Shown here in pieces: positions 24,503 to 38,124 of a stretch of DNA of 64,000 nucleotides. Position numbers and translations under genes: made by a program. Under the pieces are notes generated by a model. The model was given only the letters and a program-made list of their open reading frames with translations, was not told the DNA's origin and did not search any database. The stretch is taken from NCBI GenBank assembly GCA_021397835.1, contig JAJFZO010000047.1:210877-274876 (forward strand), in the 5' to 3' direction. Every line of letters begins with the position of its first letter. Within the stretch, counting starts at the first letter, position 1. This DNA comes from Moringa oleifera (Eukaryota; Streptophyta; Magnoliopsida; Brassicales; Moringaceae).

Positions 24503-27500
24503 GAGGCCTTGGCAGCAGGGGTGCCAATGCTGGCCATGTGGCTCGCTCATTGCTAACGGCCGACGATCGTGTTGTCGATCGCACTGCGCAACGAGTCCGC
24601 CTAGGCCAGCCTGAGCGTCGAGATCCAACCCCACGTCTGCCGCCTCCAGGGCCTACGATGATTGACTTCGCATGCTCGAAATCCCCCAAACAATTTGGCC
24701 CTCACGCAGCATGCGTCATGGTTTGCTTCGCCGCCCACAACATCGAGCCAGTCTAGCCACATCCTTGCTTATTATCCTACGATTATTCTCGCTTCCTTGC
24801 CCACATTTTTCCCACCGATGAGGCCTTGGCAGCAGGGATGCCCAGGCTGGCCGCGTGGCTCGCTCGTTGCTAACGGCCGACGATCGTGTTGTCGATCGCA
24901 CTGCGCAACGAGTCCGCCTAGGCCAGCCTGAGCGTCGAGATCCAACCCCACGTCTGCCGCCTCGAAGGCCTACGATCAAGCACTTCGCATGCTCGAAATC
25001 CCCCCAATAATTTAGCCTTCACGTAGCATGCATCATCGTTAGCTTCACCCCCCACACCATAAAGCTTGTCTAGCTACATCCCAGCTCATTATCGCACGAT
25101 TATTCTCGCTTTGTTGCCCACGTTTTTCCCACCGATGAGGCCTTGGCAGCAGGGGTGCCAAGGCTGGCCATGTGGCTCGCTCATTGCTAACGACTGACGA
25201 TCGTGTAGTTGATCGCACTGCGCAATGAGTCCGCCAAGGCAAGCATGAGCGTCGAGATCAAACCCCACGTCTGCCGCCTCGAGGGCCTGCGATGAAGCAC
25301 TCCGCATTCTCGAAATCCCCCCAATAATTTCGCCTACACGTAGCATGCATCATCGTTAGCTTCGCCCCCCACACCATCGAGCTTGTCTAGCCATATCCCA
25401 GCTCATTATCCTACGATTATTATCGCTTCGTTGCCCACATTTTTTCCACTAATGAGGCCTTGGCAGTAGGGTGCCCAAGCTGGCCGTGTGGCTCGCTCGT
25501 TGCTAACAGCCGACGATCGCGTCGTCGATCGCACTGCGCAACGAGTCCGCCTAGGCAAGCATGAGCGTTGAGATCAAACCCCACGTCTGCCGCCTTGAGG
25601 GCCTGCGATGAAGCACTCTGCATTCTCGAAATCCCCATAATGATTTGGCCCTCGCGTAACATGCATCATCGTTTGCTTCGCCGCCCACACCATCGAGCTT
25701 ATCTAGCCATATCCCAGCTCATTATCCCACGATTATTCTCACTATGTTGCCCATGTTTTTCCCACCGATGAGGCCTTGGCAGTATGGGTGCCCAGGCTGG
25801 CCGTGTGGCTCGCTCATTGCTAACAGCCGACAATAGTGTCGTCGATCACGCTGCCCAACGGCTCCACCTAGGCAACCATGAGCGTCGAGATCCAACCCCA
25901 CATCTGCTGCCTCGAGGGCCTGCGATGAAGCACTCTGCATGCTCGAAATCCCCCAAACAATTTGGCCCTCACGCAGCATGCGTCATGGTTTGCTTCGCCG
26001 CCCACAACATCGAGCCAGTCTAGCCACATCCCTGCTTATTATCCTACGATTATTCTCGCTTCGTTGCCCACATTTTTCCCACCGATGAGGCCTTGGCAGC
26101 AGGGGTGCCCAGGCTGGCCGCGTGGCTCGCTCATTGCTAACGGCCGACGATCGTGTTGTCGATCGCACTACGCAACGAGTCCGCCTAGGTCAGCCTGAGC
26201 ATCGAGATCCAACCCCACGTCTGCCGCCTCGAGGGCCTACGATGAAGCACTTCGCATGCTCGAAATCCCCCCAATAATTTGGCCTTCACGTAGCATGCAT
26301 CATCGTTAGCTTCGCCCCCCACACCATCAAGCTTGTCTAGCTCCATCGCAGCTCATTATCGCACGATTATTCTCGCTTCGTTGCCCACGTTTTTCCACCG
26401 ACGAGGCCTTGGCAGCAGGGGTGCCACGGCTGGCCGTGTGGCTCGCTCATTGCTAATGGCCGACGATCGTGTCGTTGATCGCGTTGCACAATGAGTCCAC
26501 CAAGGCAAGCCTGAGCGTCGAGATCCAACCCCGCGTCTGCCGCGTCGAGGGCCTACGATGAAGCACTCCGCATTCTCGAAATCCCCCCATCGATTTGGCC
26601 CTCGCGTGGCATGCATCATCGTGAGCTTCGTCGCCCACACCATCGAGCTTGTCTAGCCATATTCCAGCTCATTATCCTACGATTATTCTCACTTCGTTCC
26701 CCACGTTTTTCCCACCAATGAGGCCTTGGCAGTAGGGGTGCCGAGGCTGGCCGTGTGGCTCGCTCGTTTCTAACGGCTAACGATCATGTCGTCAATCGCG
26801 CTGCGCAACGAGTCCGCCTTGGCAAGCGTGAGTGTCAAGATCCAACCCCACGTATGCCGTCTCGAGGGCCCTACGAAGAAGCACTCCGCATTCTCGAAAT
26901 CCCCCTAACGATTTGGCCCTCGCGTAGCATGCATCATCGTGAGCTTCGCCGCCCACACCATCGAGCTTGTCTAGCCATATCCCAGCTCATTATCCCACGA
27001 TTATTCTCGCTTCATTGCCGACGTTTTCCCCACCAATGAGGCCTTGGCAGTAGGGGTGCCAAGGCTGGCCGTGTCGCTCGCTCGTTGCTAACGGCTGACG
27101 ATTGTGTAGTCGACCGCACTGCGCAAAGAGTCTGCCTAGGCAAGCCTGAGCGTCGAGATCCAAACCCACATCTGCCTCCTCGAAGGCCCACGACGAAGCA
27201 CTCCGCATGCTCGAGATCCCCTCAACGATTTAGCCCTCACGTCGCATGCATCATCGTTAGCTTCGCCGCCCACACCATCGAGCTTGTCTAGCCACATCCC
27301 AGCTCATTATCCCACGATTATTCTCGCTGCATTGCCCACAGTTTTCCCACTGATGAGGCCTTGGCAGCAGGGGTGCCCAGGCTGGCCTTATGCCTCGCTC
27401 ATTGCTAACGGCCGACGATCATGTTGTCGATCGCACTGCGCAACGAGTCCGCCTAGGCAAGCATGAGCGTCGAGATCAAACCCCACGTCTGCCGCTTTGA

Positions 27501-28621
27501 AGGCCTGCGATGAAGCACTCCGCATTCTCCAAATCCCCCCAATGATTTGGCCCTCGCGTAGCATGCATCATCGTTAGCTTCGCCGCCCACACCATCGAGC
27601 TTGTCTGGCCATATCCCAGCTCATTATCCCACGATTATTCTCGCTTCGTTGCCCACGTTTTTCCCACCAATGAGGCCTTGGCAGCAAGGGTGCCCAGGCT
27701 GGCCTTGTACCTTGCTCATTGCTAGCGGCTAACGATCGTGTTGTCGATCGCACTGCGCAACGACTCCGCCTAGGCAAGCATGAGCATCGAGATCTAACCC
27801 CACGTCTGCCACCTCGAGGGCCTGCGACGAAGCACTCTGCATGCTCAAAATCCCCCCAACAATTTGGCCCTCACGTAGCATGCATCATCGTTAGCTTCGC
27901 CGCCACACCATCGAGCTTGTCTAGCCATATCCCAGCTCATTATCCCACGATTATTCTCGCTTCGTTGCCCACAGTTTTCCCACTGATGAGGCCTTGGCAG
28001 CAGGGGTGCCCAGGCTGGCCTTATGCCTCGCTCATTGCTAATGGCTAACGATCGTGTTGTCGATAGCACTGCGCAACGAGTCCGCCTAGGCAAGCATGAG
28101 CATCGAGATCTAACCCCACGTCTGCCACCTCGAGGGCTTGCGACGAAGCACTCTGCATGCTCGAAATCCCCCCAAAAATTTGGCCCTCACGTAGCATGCA
28201 TCATCGTTAGCTTCGCCGCCCACACCATCGAGCTTGTCTAGCCATATCCCAGCTCATTATCCCACGATTATTCTCGCTTCGTTGCCCACAGTTTTCCCAT
28301 TGATGAGGCCTTGGCAGCAGGGGTGCCCAGGCTGGCCTTATGCCTCGCTCATTGCTAACGGCTAACGATCGTGTTATCGATCGCACTGCGCAACGAGTCC
28401 GCCTAGGCCAGCCTGAGCGTCGAGATCCAACCCCACGTCTGCCGCCTCGAGGGCCTGTGATGAAGCACTCCGCATCCACGAAATCCCCCCAACAATTTGG
28501 CCCTCACGTCGCATGAATCATGGTTTGCTTCGCCGCCCACAACATCGAGCTTGTCTAGCCACATCCCAGCTCATTATCCTACGATTATTATCACTTTGTT
28601 GCCCATGCTTTTCCCACCGAT
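24503..28621 (+). repeat. Array segment of thirteen monomers, weak dimer/monomer amplification
   Basis: Landmark spacing is 316-318 bp. Relatives of the 634-bp dimer continue to about 26.1 kb (GGCAGTATGGG again at 25770). From 27.3 to 28.4 kb three copies (27355, 27988, 28305) share the private forms CACAGTTTTCCCA and GCCTTATGCCTCGC, and the copy at 27672 is related. No other sequence class is present. Confidence 0.75.
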
Positions 28622-30527
28622 GAGGCCTTGGCAGCAGGGGTGCCCAGGCTGGCCGTGTGGTTTACTCGTTGTTAACGATCAACGATCCTGTCGTCGATCG
28701 CGCTGTGCATCGAGTCCGCCTAGGCAAGCCTGAGCGTCGAGATCCAACCCCACGTCTGCCACCCCGAGGGCCTACGACGAAGCACTCCACATGCTCGAAA
28801 TCCCCCCAGCAATTTGGCCCTCACGTAGCATGCATCATCGTTAGCTTCGCCGCCCACACCATCGAACTTGTCTAGCCACATCCCAGCTCATTATCCCACG
28901 ATTATTCTCGCTTCGTTGCCCACGTTTTTTTCCCACCGATGAGGCCTTGGCAGTAGGGCTGCCCAGGCTGGCCGTGTGGCTCGCTCGTTGCTAACGGATG
29001 ACGATAGTGTCATTGATCACGCTGCACAACGAGTCTACCTAGGCAAGCCTGAGCGTCGAGATGCAACCCCACGTCTGCCACCTCGAGGGCCTGCGATGAA
29101 GCACTCCGCATGCTCGAAATCCCCCCAATAATTTGGCCTTCACGTAGCATGCATTATCGTTAGCTTCGCCCCCCACACCATCGAGCTTGTCTAGCCACAT
29201 CCCAGCTCATTATCGCACGATTATTCTCGATTCGTTGCCCACGTTATTCCCACCGATGAGGCTTTGGCAGCAGGGGTGCCACGGCTGGCCATGTGGCTCA
29301 CTCGTTGCTAATGGTCGACGATCGTGTCTTCGATCACGCTGTGCAACGAGTCCGTCTAGGCAAGCCGGAGCGTCGAGATCCAACCCCACGTCTGCTGCCT
29401 CAAGGGCTGGCGAAGAAGAACTCCACATTCTCGAAATCCTCCCAACGATTTGGCCCACGCGAAGCATGCACCATCGTGAGCTTCGTCGCCCACACCATCG
29501 AGCCTGTCTAGCCATATCCCAGGTCATTATCCCACGATTATTCTCGCTTTGTTGTCCACATTTTTCCCACCAATGAGGCCTTGGCAGTAGGGTGCCCAGG
29601 CTGGCCTTGTGGCTCACTCGTTTCTAACGGCCGACAATCGCGTCGTCGATTGCACTGCGCAACGAGTCCGCCTAGGCAAGCATGAGCATCGAGATCCAAC
29701 CCCACGTCTGCCACCTCGAGGGCCTACGACGAAGCACTCTGCATGCTCAAAATCCCCCCAGCAATTTGGCCCTCACGTAGCATGCATCATCGTTCGCTTC
29801 GCCGCCCACACCATCGAGCTTGTCTAGCCATATCCAAGCCCATTATCCCATGATTATTCTCGCTCCATTGCCCACGTTTTTTCCCACTTTTTAAGCCTTG
29901 GCAGTAGGGGTGCCCAGGCCGGCTGTGTGGCTCGCTCGTTGCTAATGGACGATGATAGTGTAATCGATCACGCTGCACAATGAGTCCACCTAGGCAAGCC
30001 TGAGCGTCGAGATGCAACCCCACGTCTGCTGCCTCGAGGGCCTGCGAAGAAGCACTCCGCATTCTCAAAATCCCCCCAACGATTTGGCCCTCGCGTAGCA
30101 TGCATCATCGTGAGCTTCGCCGACCACACCATCGAGCTTGTCTAGCCATATCCCAGCTCATTATCCCACGATTATTCTCGCTTCGTTGCCCACGTTTTTC
30201 CCACCAATGAGGCCTTGGCAGTAGGGGTGTCGAGGCTGGCCGTATGGCTCGCTCGTTTCTAACGGCCGACGATCGTGTCGTCGATCGCGCTGCGCAACGA
30301 GTCCGCCTAGGCAAGCATGAGCGTCGAGATCCAACCCCACGTCTGCCACCCTGAGGGCCTACGACGAAGCACTCCACATGCTCGAAATCCCCCCAGCAAT
30401 TTGGCCCTCACGTAGCATGCATCATCGTTAGCTTCGCCGCCCACACCATCGAACTTGTCTAGCCACATCCCAGCTCATTATCCCACGATTATTCTCGCTT
30501 CGTTGCCCACGTTTTTTTCCCACCGAT

Positions 30528-33180
30528 GAGGCCTTGGCAGTAGGGGTGCCCAGGCTGGCCGTGTGGCTCGCTCGTTGCTAACGGATGACGATAGTGTCAT
30601 TGATCACGCTGCACAACGAGTCTACCTAGGCAAGCCTGAGCGTCGAGATGCAACCCCACGTCTGCCACCTCGAGGGCCTGCGATGAAGCACTCCGCATGC
30701 TCGAAATCCCCCCAATAATTTGGCCCTCACATAGCATGAATCATGGTTTGCTTCGCCACCCACAACATCGAGCTTGTCTAGCCACATCCCAGCTCATTAT
30801 CCTACGATTATTATCACTTTGTTGCCCATACTTTTCCCACCGATGAGGCCTTGGCAGCAGGGGTGCTCAGGCTGGTCGTGTGGCTGGCTCGTTGCTAATG
30901 GCCGACGATCGTGTCGTCGATCACGCTTCGCAACGAGTCCGCCTAGGCAAGCCTGAGCGTCGAGATCCAACCCCACATCTGTCGCCTCGAGGGCCTGTGA
31001 TGAAGCACTTTGCATGCTCGAAATCCCCCCAACAATTTGGCCCTCACGTAGCATGAATCATGGATTGCTTCGCCGCCCAAAACATCGGGCTTGTGTAGCC
31101 AAATCCAAGCTCATTATCCCACGATTATTCACGCTTCGTTGCCCACGTTTTTCCCACCGATGAGGCCTTGGCAGCAGGGGTGCCCAGGCTGGCCGTGTGG
31201 TTTACTCGTTGTTAACGATCAACGATCCTGTCGTCGATCGCGCTGTGCATCGAGTCCGCCTAGGCAAGCCTGAGCGTCGAGATCCAAACCCACATCTGCC
31301 TCCTCGAAGGCCTACGACGAAGGACTCCGCATGCTCGAGATCCCCTCAACGATTTAGCCCTCACGTCGCATGCATCATCGTTAGCTTCGTCGCCCACACC
31401 ATCGAGCTTGTCTAGCCACATCCCAGCTCATTATCCCACGATTATTCTCGCTCCATTGCCCACGTTTTTTCCCACTTTTTAAGCCTTGGCAGTAGGGGTG
31501 CCCAGGCCGGCTGTGTGGCTCGCTCGTTGCTAATGGACGATGATAGTGTAATCGATCACGCTGCACAATGAGTCCACCTAGGCAAGCCTGAGCGTCGAGA
31601 TGCAACCCCACGTCTGCTGCCTCGAGGGCCTGCGAAGAAGCACTCCGCATTCTCAAAATCCCCCCAACGATTTGGCCCTCGCGTAGCATGCATCATCGTG
31701 AGCTTCGCCGACCACACCATCGAGCTTGTCTAGCCATATCCCAGCTCATTATCCCACGATTATTCTCGCTTCGTTGCCCACGTTTTTCCCACCAATGAGG
31801 CCTTGGCAGTAGGGGTGTCGAGGCTGGCCGTGTGGCTCGCTCGTTTCTAACGGCCGACGATCGTGTCGTCGATCGCGCTGCGCAACGAGTCCGCCTAGGC
31901 AAGCATGAGCGTCGAGATCCAACCCCACGTCTGCCACCCCGAGGGCCTACGACGAAGCACTCCACATGCTCGAAATCCCCCCAGCAATTTGGCCCTCACG
32001 TAGCATGCATCATCGTTAGCTTCGCCGCCCACACCATCGAACTTGTCTAGCCACATCCCAGCTCATTATCCCACGATTATTCTCGCTTCGTTGCCCACGT
32101 TTTTTTCCCACCGATGAGGCCTTGGCAGTAGGGGTGCCCAGGCTGGCCGTGTGGCTCGCTCGTTGCTAACGGATGACGATAGTGTCATTGATCACGCTGC
32201 ACAACGAGTCTACCTAGGCAAGCCTGAGCGTCGAGATGCAACCCCACGTCTGCCGCCTCGAGGGCCTGCGATGAAGCACTCCGCATGCTCGAAATCCCCC
32301 CAATAATTTGGCCCTCACATAGCATGAATCATGGTTTGCTTCGCCACCCACAACATCGAGCTTGTCTAGCCACATCCCAGCTCATTATCCTACGATTATT
32401 ATCACTTTGTTGCCCATACTTTTCCCACCGATGAGGCCTTGGCAGCAGGGGTGCTCAGGCTGGTCGTGTGGCTGGCTCGTTGCTAATGGCCGACGATCGT
32501 GTCGTCGATCACGCTTCGCAACGAGTCCGCCTAGGCAAGCCTGAGCGTCGAGATCCAACCCCACATCTGTCGCCTCGAGGGCCTGTGATGAAGCACTTTG
32601 CATGCTCGAAATCCCCCCAACAATTTGGCCCTCACGTAGCATGAATCATGGATTGCTTCGCCGCCCAAAACATCGGGCTTGTGTAGCCAAATCCAAGCTC
32701 ATTATCCCACGATTATTCACGCTTCGTTGCCCACGTTTTTCCCACCGATGAGGCCTTGGCAACAGGGGTGCCCAGGCTGGCCGTGTGGTTTACTCGTTGT
32801 TAACGATCAACGATCCTGTCGTCGATCGCGCTGTGCATCGAGTCCGCCTAGGCAAGCCTGAGCGTCGAGATCCAAACCCACATCTGCCTCCTCGAAGGCC
32901 TACAACGAAGGACTCCGCATGCTCGAGATCCCCTCAACGATTTAGCCCTCACGTCGCATGCATCATCGTTAGCTTCGTCGCCCACACCATCGAGCTTGTC
33001 TAGCCACATACCAGCTCATTATCCCACGATTATTCTCGCTTCATTGCCCATATTTTTCCCACCGATGAGGCCTTGGAAGCAGGGGTGCCCAGGCTGGCCA
33101 TGTGGCTCGCTCGTTGCTAACGGTCGACGATCGTGTCGTCGGTCGCGCTGCGCAACGAGTCCGCCTAGGCAAGCTGAGCG
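30528..33180 (+). repeat. Left copy of a ~2.65-kb block repeated 8,044 bp downstream
   Basis: Nine consecutive landmarks (30528 to 33067) match those from 38574 to 41111 at offsets of 8,046 then 8,044 bp, which is 25 monomers. The order B-C-D-E-A-B-C-D-F is the same, and the rare F monomer occurs only in these two places. Similarity stops at about 33,180, where AAGCTGAGCG continues differently from AAGCTTGAGCG at 41,215. Private changes such as GGCAACAGGGG at 32,758/40,802 show common descent. Confidence 0.85.
31855..31871 (+). repeat. Conserved 6-bp inverted repeat in the monomer (example copy)
   Basis: CGACGA-TCGTG-TCGTCG forms a perfect 6-bp stem with a 5-base loop, followed by ATCG so that two CGATCG direct repeats overlap it. 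The same motif, or one with single changes such as CGATAGTGTCATCG, occurs at the same phase in nearly all monomers. It is the site of the recurrent 12-bp deletions. It could form a small cruciform or hairpin. No known protein site is recognised. Confidence 0.75.
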
Positions 33181-34235
33181 TCGAGATGCAACCCCACGTC
33201 TGCTGCCTCGAGGGCCTGCGAAGAAGCACTCCGCATTCTCAAAATCCCCCCAACGATTTGGCCCTCGCGTCGCATGCATCATCGTTAGCTTCGCCGACCA
33301 CACCATCGAGCTTGTCTAGCCATATCCCAGCTCATTATCCCACGATTATTCTCGCTTCGTTGCCCACGTTTTTCCCACCAATGAGGCCTTGGCAGTAGGG
33401 GTGTCGAGGCTGGCCGTGTGGCTCGCTCGTTTCTAACGGCCGACGATCGTGTCGTCGATCGCGCTGCGCAACGAGTCCGCCTAGGCAAGCATGAGCGTCG
33501 AGATCCAACCCCACGTCTGCCACCCCGAGGGCCTACGACGAAGCACTCCACATGCTCGAAATCCCCCCAGCAATTTGGCCCTCACGTAGCATGCATCATC
33601 GTTAGCTTCGCCGCCCACACCATCGAACTTGTCTAGCCACATCCCAGCTCATTATCCCACGATTATTCTCGCTTCGTTGCCCACGTTTTTTTCCCACCGA
33701 TGAGGCCTTGGCAGTAGGGGTGCCCAGGCTGGCCGTGTGGCTCGCTCGTTGCTAACGGATGACGATAGTGTCATTGATCACGCTGCACAACGAGTCTACC
33801 TAGGCAAGCCTGAGCGTCGAGATGCAACCCACGTCTGCCACCTCGAGGGCCTGCGATGAAGCACTCCGCATGCTCGAAATCCCCCCAATAATTTGGCCCT
33901 CACATAGCATGAATCATGGTTTGCTTCGCCACCCACAATATCGAGCTTGTCTAGCCACATCCCAGCTCATTATCCTACGATTATTATCACTTTGTTGCCC
34001 ATACTTTTCCCACCGATGAGGCCTTGGCAGCAGGGGTGCTCAGGCTGGTCGTGTGGCTGGCTCGTTGCTAATGGCCGACGATCGTGTCGTCGATCACGCT
34101 TCGCAACGAGTCGCCTAGGCAAGCCTGAGCGTCGAGATCCAACCCCACATCTGTCGCCTCGAGGGCCTGTGATGAAGCACTTTGCATGCTCGAAATCCCC
34201 CCAAACAATTTGGCCCTCACGTAGCATGCATGGAT

Positions 34236-34256
34236 TGCTTCTCGCCCCAAATCCCC
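34236..34256 (+). other. Out-of-register monomer junction (interval 374 bp)
   Basis: A type-C monomer is cut in its GCTTCGCCGCCCAAAAC part and resumes in another monomer's AAATCCCCCCAAC part, repeating about 57 bp of monomer phase. Landmarks 34018 and 34392 are therefore 374 bp apart. The shared bases at the join are only C/A-rich (CCCAAA). The product restarts the B-C-D-E order, so this is one of the breaks in the pentamer family. Confidence 0.8.
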
Positions 34257-34485
34257 CCAACAATTTGGCCCTCACGTAGCATGCATCATCGTTAGCTTCG
34301 CCGCCCACACCATCGAACTTGTCTAGCCACATCCCAGCTCATTATCCCACGATTATTCTCGCTTCGTTGCCCACGTTTTTTTCCCACCGATGAGGCCTTG
34401 GCAGTAGGGGTGCCCAGGCTGGCCGTGTGGCTCGCTCGTTGCTAACGGATGACGATAGTGTCATTGATCACGCTGCACAACTAGT

Positions 34486-34780
34486 CTACCTAATGCACGC
34501 CTGATCGTCGAGATGCAACCCCACTTCTGCCAATCGAGGGACCTGCGATGACGCACTCCGCATGCTCAATCCCCTCCCAATAATTTGGCCCATCACATAG
34601 ATGAATCTGGTTTGCTTCGCCACCCACAACATCGAGCTTTGTCTAGCCACATCCCAGCTCATTTCCTACGATTATTATCCACTTTGTTGCCCTGAACTTT
34701 TCCCACCGATGAGGCCTTGGCAGCAGGTGCTCAGTCTGGTCAGTTGGCTGGCTCGTTGCTAAGGCTCGACAGTCGATGTC
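34486..34780 (+). other. Indel-rich monomer patch 1
   Basis: Within about 300 bp there are many one-base gains and losses relative to sister type-B and type-C copies, for example CTACCTAATGCACGCCTGATCG, a lost AT in CATAGATGAATCTGG, and GGCAGCAGGTGCTCAG. The net interval (319 bp) is nearly unchanged because gains and losses balance. The flanks on both sides are clean. Confidence 0.75.
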
Positions 34781-35844
34781 GTCGATCACGCTGCGCAACG
34801 AGTCCGCCTAGGCAAGCCTGAGCGTCGAGATCCAACCCCACATCTGTCGCCTCGAGGGCCTGTGATGAAGCACTTTGCATGCTCGAAATCCCCCCAACAA
34901 TTTGGCCCTCACGTAGCATGAATCATGGATTGCTTCGCCGCCCAAAACATCGGGCTTGTGTAGCCAAATCTGAGCTCATTATCCCACGATTATTCACGCT
35001 TCGTTGCCCACGTTTTTCCCACCGATGAGGCCTTGGCAGCAGGGGTGCCCAGGCTGGCCGTGTGGTTTACTCGTTGTTAACGATCAACGATCCTGTCGTC
35101 GATCGCGCTGTGCATCGAGTCCGCCTAGGCAAGCCTGAGCATCGAGATCCAAACCCACATCTGCCTCCACGAAGGCCTACGACGAAGCACTCCGCATGCT
35201 CGAGATCCCCTCAACGATTTAGCCCTCACGTCGCATGCATCATCGTTAGCTTCGCCGCCCACACCATCGAGCTTGTCTAGCCACATACCAGCTCATTATC
35301 CCACGATTATTCTCGCTCCATTGCCCACGTTTTTTCCCACTTTTTAAGCCTTGGCAGTAGGGGTGCCCAGGCCGGCTGTGTGGCTCGCTCGTTGCTAATG
35401 GACGATGATAGTGTAATCGATCACGCTGCACAATGAGTCCACCTAGGCAAGCCTGAGCGTCGAGATGCAACCCCACGTCTGCTGCCTCGAGGGCCTGCGA
35501 AGAAGCACTCCGCATTCTCAAAATCCCCCCAACGATTTGGCCCTCGCGTAGCATGCATCATCGTGAGCTTCGCCGACCACACCATCGAGCTTGTCTAGCC
35601 ATATCCCAGCTCATTATCCCACGATTATTCTCGCTTCGTTGCCCACGTTTTTCCCACCAATGAGGCCTTGGCAGTAGGGGTGTCGAGGCTGACCTTGTGG
35701 CTCGCTCGTTTCTAACGGTCGACGATCATGTCGTCGATCGCGCTGCGCAATGAGTCCGCCTAGGCAAGCATGAGCGTCAAGATCCAACCCCACGTCGGCC
35801 GCCCCGAGGGCCTAGGACGAAGCACTCTGCATGCTCGAAATCCC

Positions 35845-36130
35845 CGCCATTTGCCCTCACGTAGCCATGCATCTCGTTAAGCTTCGCCGCCCACCAAACC
35901 ATCGAACTTGTCTAGCCACAGTCCCATCTCATTTCCCCGTTATTCTCGGCTTCGTTGCCCACGTTTTGTTCCCACCGATGAGGCCTTGGCAGTAGGGGTG
36001 CCAGGCTGGCCGTGGCTTCGCTCGTTGGCTAACGGATGACGCTGTTTCATTGAATCGCCCGCTGCACACGAGTCTGACCTAGGCAAGACCTGACGTCGAG
36101 ATGCACCCCACGTCTGCCAGCCTCGAGGGC
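35845..36130 (+). other. Indel-rich monomer patch 2
   Basis: The same pattern as the patch at 34.5 kb appears here, in the A-to-B transition: ATCCCCGCCATTTGCC, CGTAGCCATGCATCTCG, GTTCATTGAATCGCCCG and similar balanced single-base indels. Sister A-B copies at 30.2-30.7, 31.8-32.3 and 39.8-40.3 kb are clean. The net interval is 318 bp. Confidence 0.75.
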
Positions 36131-36697
36131 CTGCGATGAGCACTCCGCATGCTCGAAATCCCCCCAATAATTTGGCCCTCACATAGCATGAATCATGGTT
36201 TGCTTCGCCACCCACAACATCGAGCTTGTCTAGCCACATCCCAGCTCATTATCCTACGATTATTATCACTTTGTTGCCCATACTTTTCCCACCGATGAGG
36301 CCTTGGCAGCAGGGGTGCTCAGGCTGGTCGTGTGGCTGGCTCGTTGCTAATGGCCGACGATCGTGTCGTCGATCATGCTTCGCAACGAGTCCGCCTAGGC
36401 AAGCCTGAGCGTCGAGATCCAACCCCACATCTGTCGCCTCGAGGGCCTATGATGAAGCACTTTGCATGCTCGAAATCCACCCAACAATTTGGCCCTCACG
36501 TAGCATGAATCATGGATTGCTTCGCCGCCCAAAACATCGGGCTTGTGTAGCCAAATCCAAGCTCATTATCCCACGATTATTCACGCTTCGTTGCCCACGT
36601 TTTTCCCACCGATGAGGCCTTGGCAGTAGGGGTGTCGAGGCTGGCCGTGTGGCTCGCTCGTTTCTAACGGCCGACGATCGTGTCGTCGATCGCGCTG

Positions 36698-36970
36698 TGC
36701 TCGGTCCGACGCCTAGGCAAAGCCCGAGCGTCGAGATCCAAGACCCACATCTCCTCCTCGAAGCCTACTACGAGGACTCCGCATGCCGAGATCCCCATCA
36801 CGATTTAGCCTCACGTCGCATGCATAATCAGTATGCTTTCGCGCCCCCACATCGAGTTGGTCTGCCACATACCAGCTCATTATCCACCTTATCTCGCTGC
36901 CATTGCCCACGTTTTTTCCCCTTTTAAGCCTTGGCAGTAGGGGTGCCCAGGTCCGGTTGTGGGGCTCGCT
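36698..36970 (+). other. Indel-rich hybrid monomer patch 3
   Basis: The monomer starting at 36614 begins as type A (GGTGTCGAGG) and continues as type D/E, with frequent single-base indels such as GTGCTCGGTCCGACGCC, CATCTCCTCCTCGAAGCC and CATAATCAGTATGC. The interval is shortened to 311 bp. It combines a subtype switch with noise, which fits a chimeric or poorly supported consensus. Confidence 0.75.
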
Positions 36971-38105
36971 CGTTGCTAATGGACGATGACAGTGTAATCG
37001 ATCACGCTGCACAATGATTCCACCTAGGCAAGCCTTAGCGTCGAGATGCAAACACCCACGTCTGCTGCCTCAAGGGCCTGCGAAGAAACACTCCGCATTC
37101 TTGAAATCCCCCCAACGATTTGGCCCTCGCGTAGCATGAATCATCGTGAGCTTCGCCGCCCACACCATCGAGCTTGCCTAGCCATATCCCAGCTCATTAT
37201 CCCACGATTATTCTCGCTTCGTTGCCCACGTTTTTCCCACCAATGAGGCCTTGGCAGTAGGGGTGTCGAGGCTGGCCGTATGGCTCGCTCGTTTCTAACG
37301 GCCGACGATCGTGTCGTCGATCGCGCTGCGCAACGAGTCCGCCTAGGCAAGCATGAGCGTCGAGATCCAACCCCACGTCTGCCACCCTGAGGGCCTACGA
37401 CGAAGCACTCCACATGCTCGAAATCCCCCCAGCAATTTGGCCCTCACGTAGCATGCATCATCGTTAGCTTCGCCGCCCACACCATCGAACTTGTCTAGCC
37501 ACATCCCAGCTCATTATCCCACGATTATTCTCGCTTCGTTGCCCACGTTTTTTTCCCACCGATGAGGCCTTGGCAGTAGGGGTGCCCAGGCTGGCCGTGT
37601 GGCTCGCTCGTTGCTAACGGATGACGATAGTGTCATTGATCACGCTGCACAACGAGTCTACCTAGGCAAGCCTGAGCGTCGAGATGCAACCCCACGTCTG
37701 CCACCTCGAGGGCCTGCGATGAAGCACTCCGCATGCTCGAAATCCCCCCAATAATTTGGCCCTCACATAGCATGAATCGTGGTTTGCTTCGCCACCCACA
37801 ACATCGAGCTTGTCTAGCCACATCCCAGCTCATTATCCTACGATTATTATCACTTTGTTGCCCATACTTTTCCCACCGATGAGGCCTTGGCAGCAGGGGT
37901 GCTCAGGCTGGTCGTGTGGCTGGCTCGTTGCTAATGGCCGACGATCGTGTCGTCGATCACGCTTCGCAACGAGTCCGCCTAGGCAAGCCTGAGCGTCGAG
38001 ATCCAACCCCACATCTGTCGCCTCGAGGGCCTGTGATGAAGCACTTTGCATGCTCGAAATCCCCCCAAACAATTTGGCCCTCACGTAGCATGAATCATGG
38101 ATTGC

Positions 38106-38124
38106 TTCGTCGCCCAAAAAATCC
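38106..38124 (+). other. Second out-of-register junction at the same monomer position (interval 376 bp)
   Basis: A type-C monomer again ends in CGCCCAAAA and continues with AATCCCCCCAACG, repeating about 59 bp, so landmarks 37881 and 38257 are 376 bp apart. The incoming monomer differs from the 34.2-kb case (CGATTTGG here, CAATTTGG there), so this is not a plain copy of the first junction. Small indels follow at ~38,144-38,160. Confidence 0.8.

Noticed and set aside
29880..29900. Insertion or terminator at the CCCACTTTTTAAGCC form
   Set aside because: It aligns base for base with CCCACCGATGAGGCC of other monomers and has no length change. It is the diagnostic substitution cluster of subtype E.
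31832..32050. Recurring 72-residue plus-strand frame (MARSFLTADDRVVDR...)
   Set aside because: In most copies it opens with GTG in GTGTGGCTCGC and not ATG. It has no ribosome-binding or promoter context, no domain, and the same periodic origin as the minus-strand frame. This is plant satellite DNA, not a bacterial gene family.
32086..32102. CENP-B-box-like motif CTTCGTTGCCCACG in the monomer
   Set aside because: It matches the TTCG core and a later CG, but lacks the required A and the GGG end of the box, and plants have no established CENP-B box system. Chance similarity is the better reading.
31797..33382. CRISPR array (regular repeats)
   Set aside because: The repeat is a 317-bp continuous unit with no unique spacers alternating with short direct repeats, and the context is eukaryotic rDNA.
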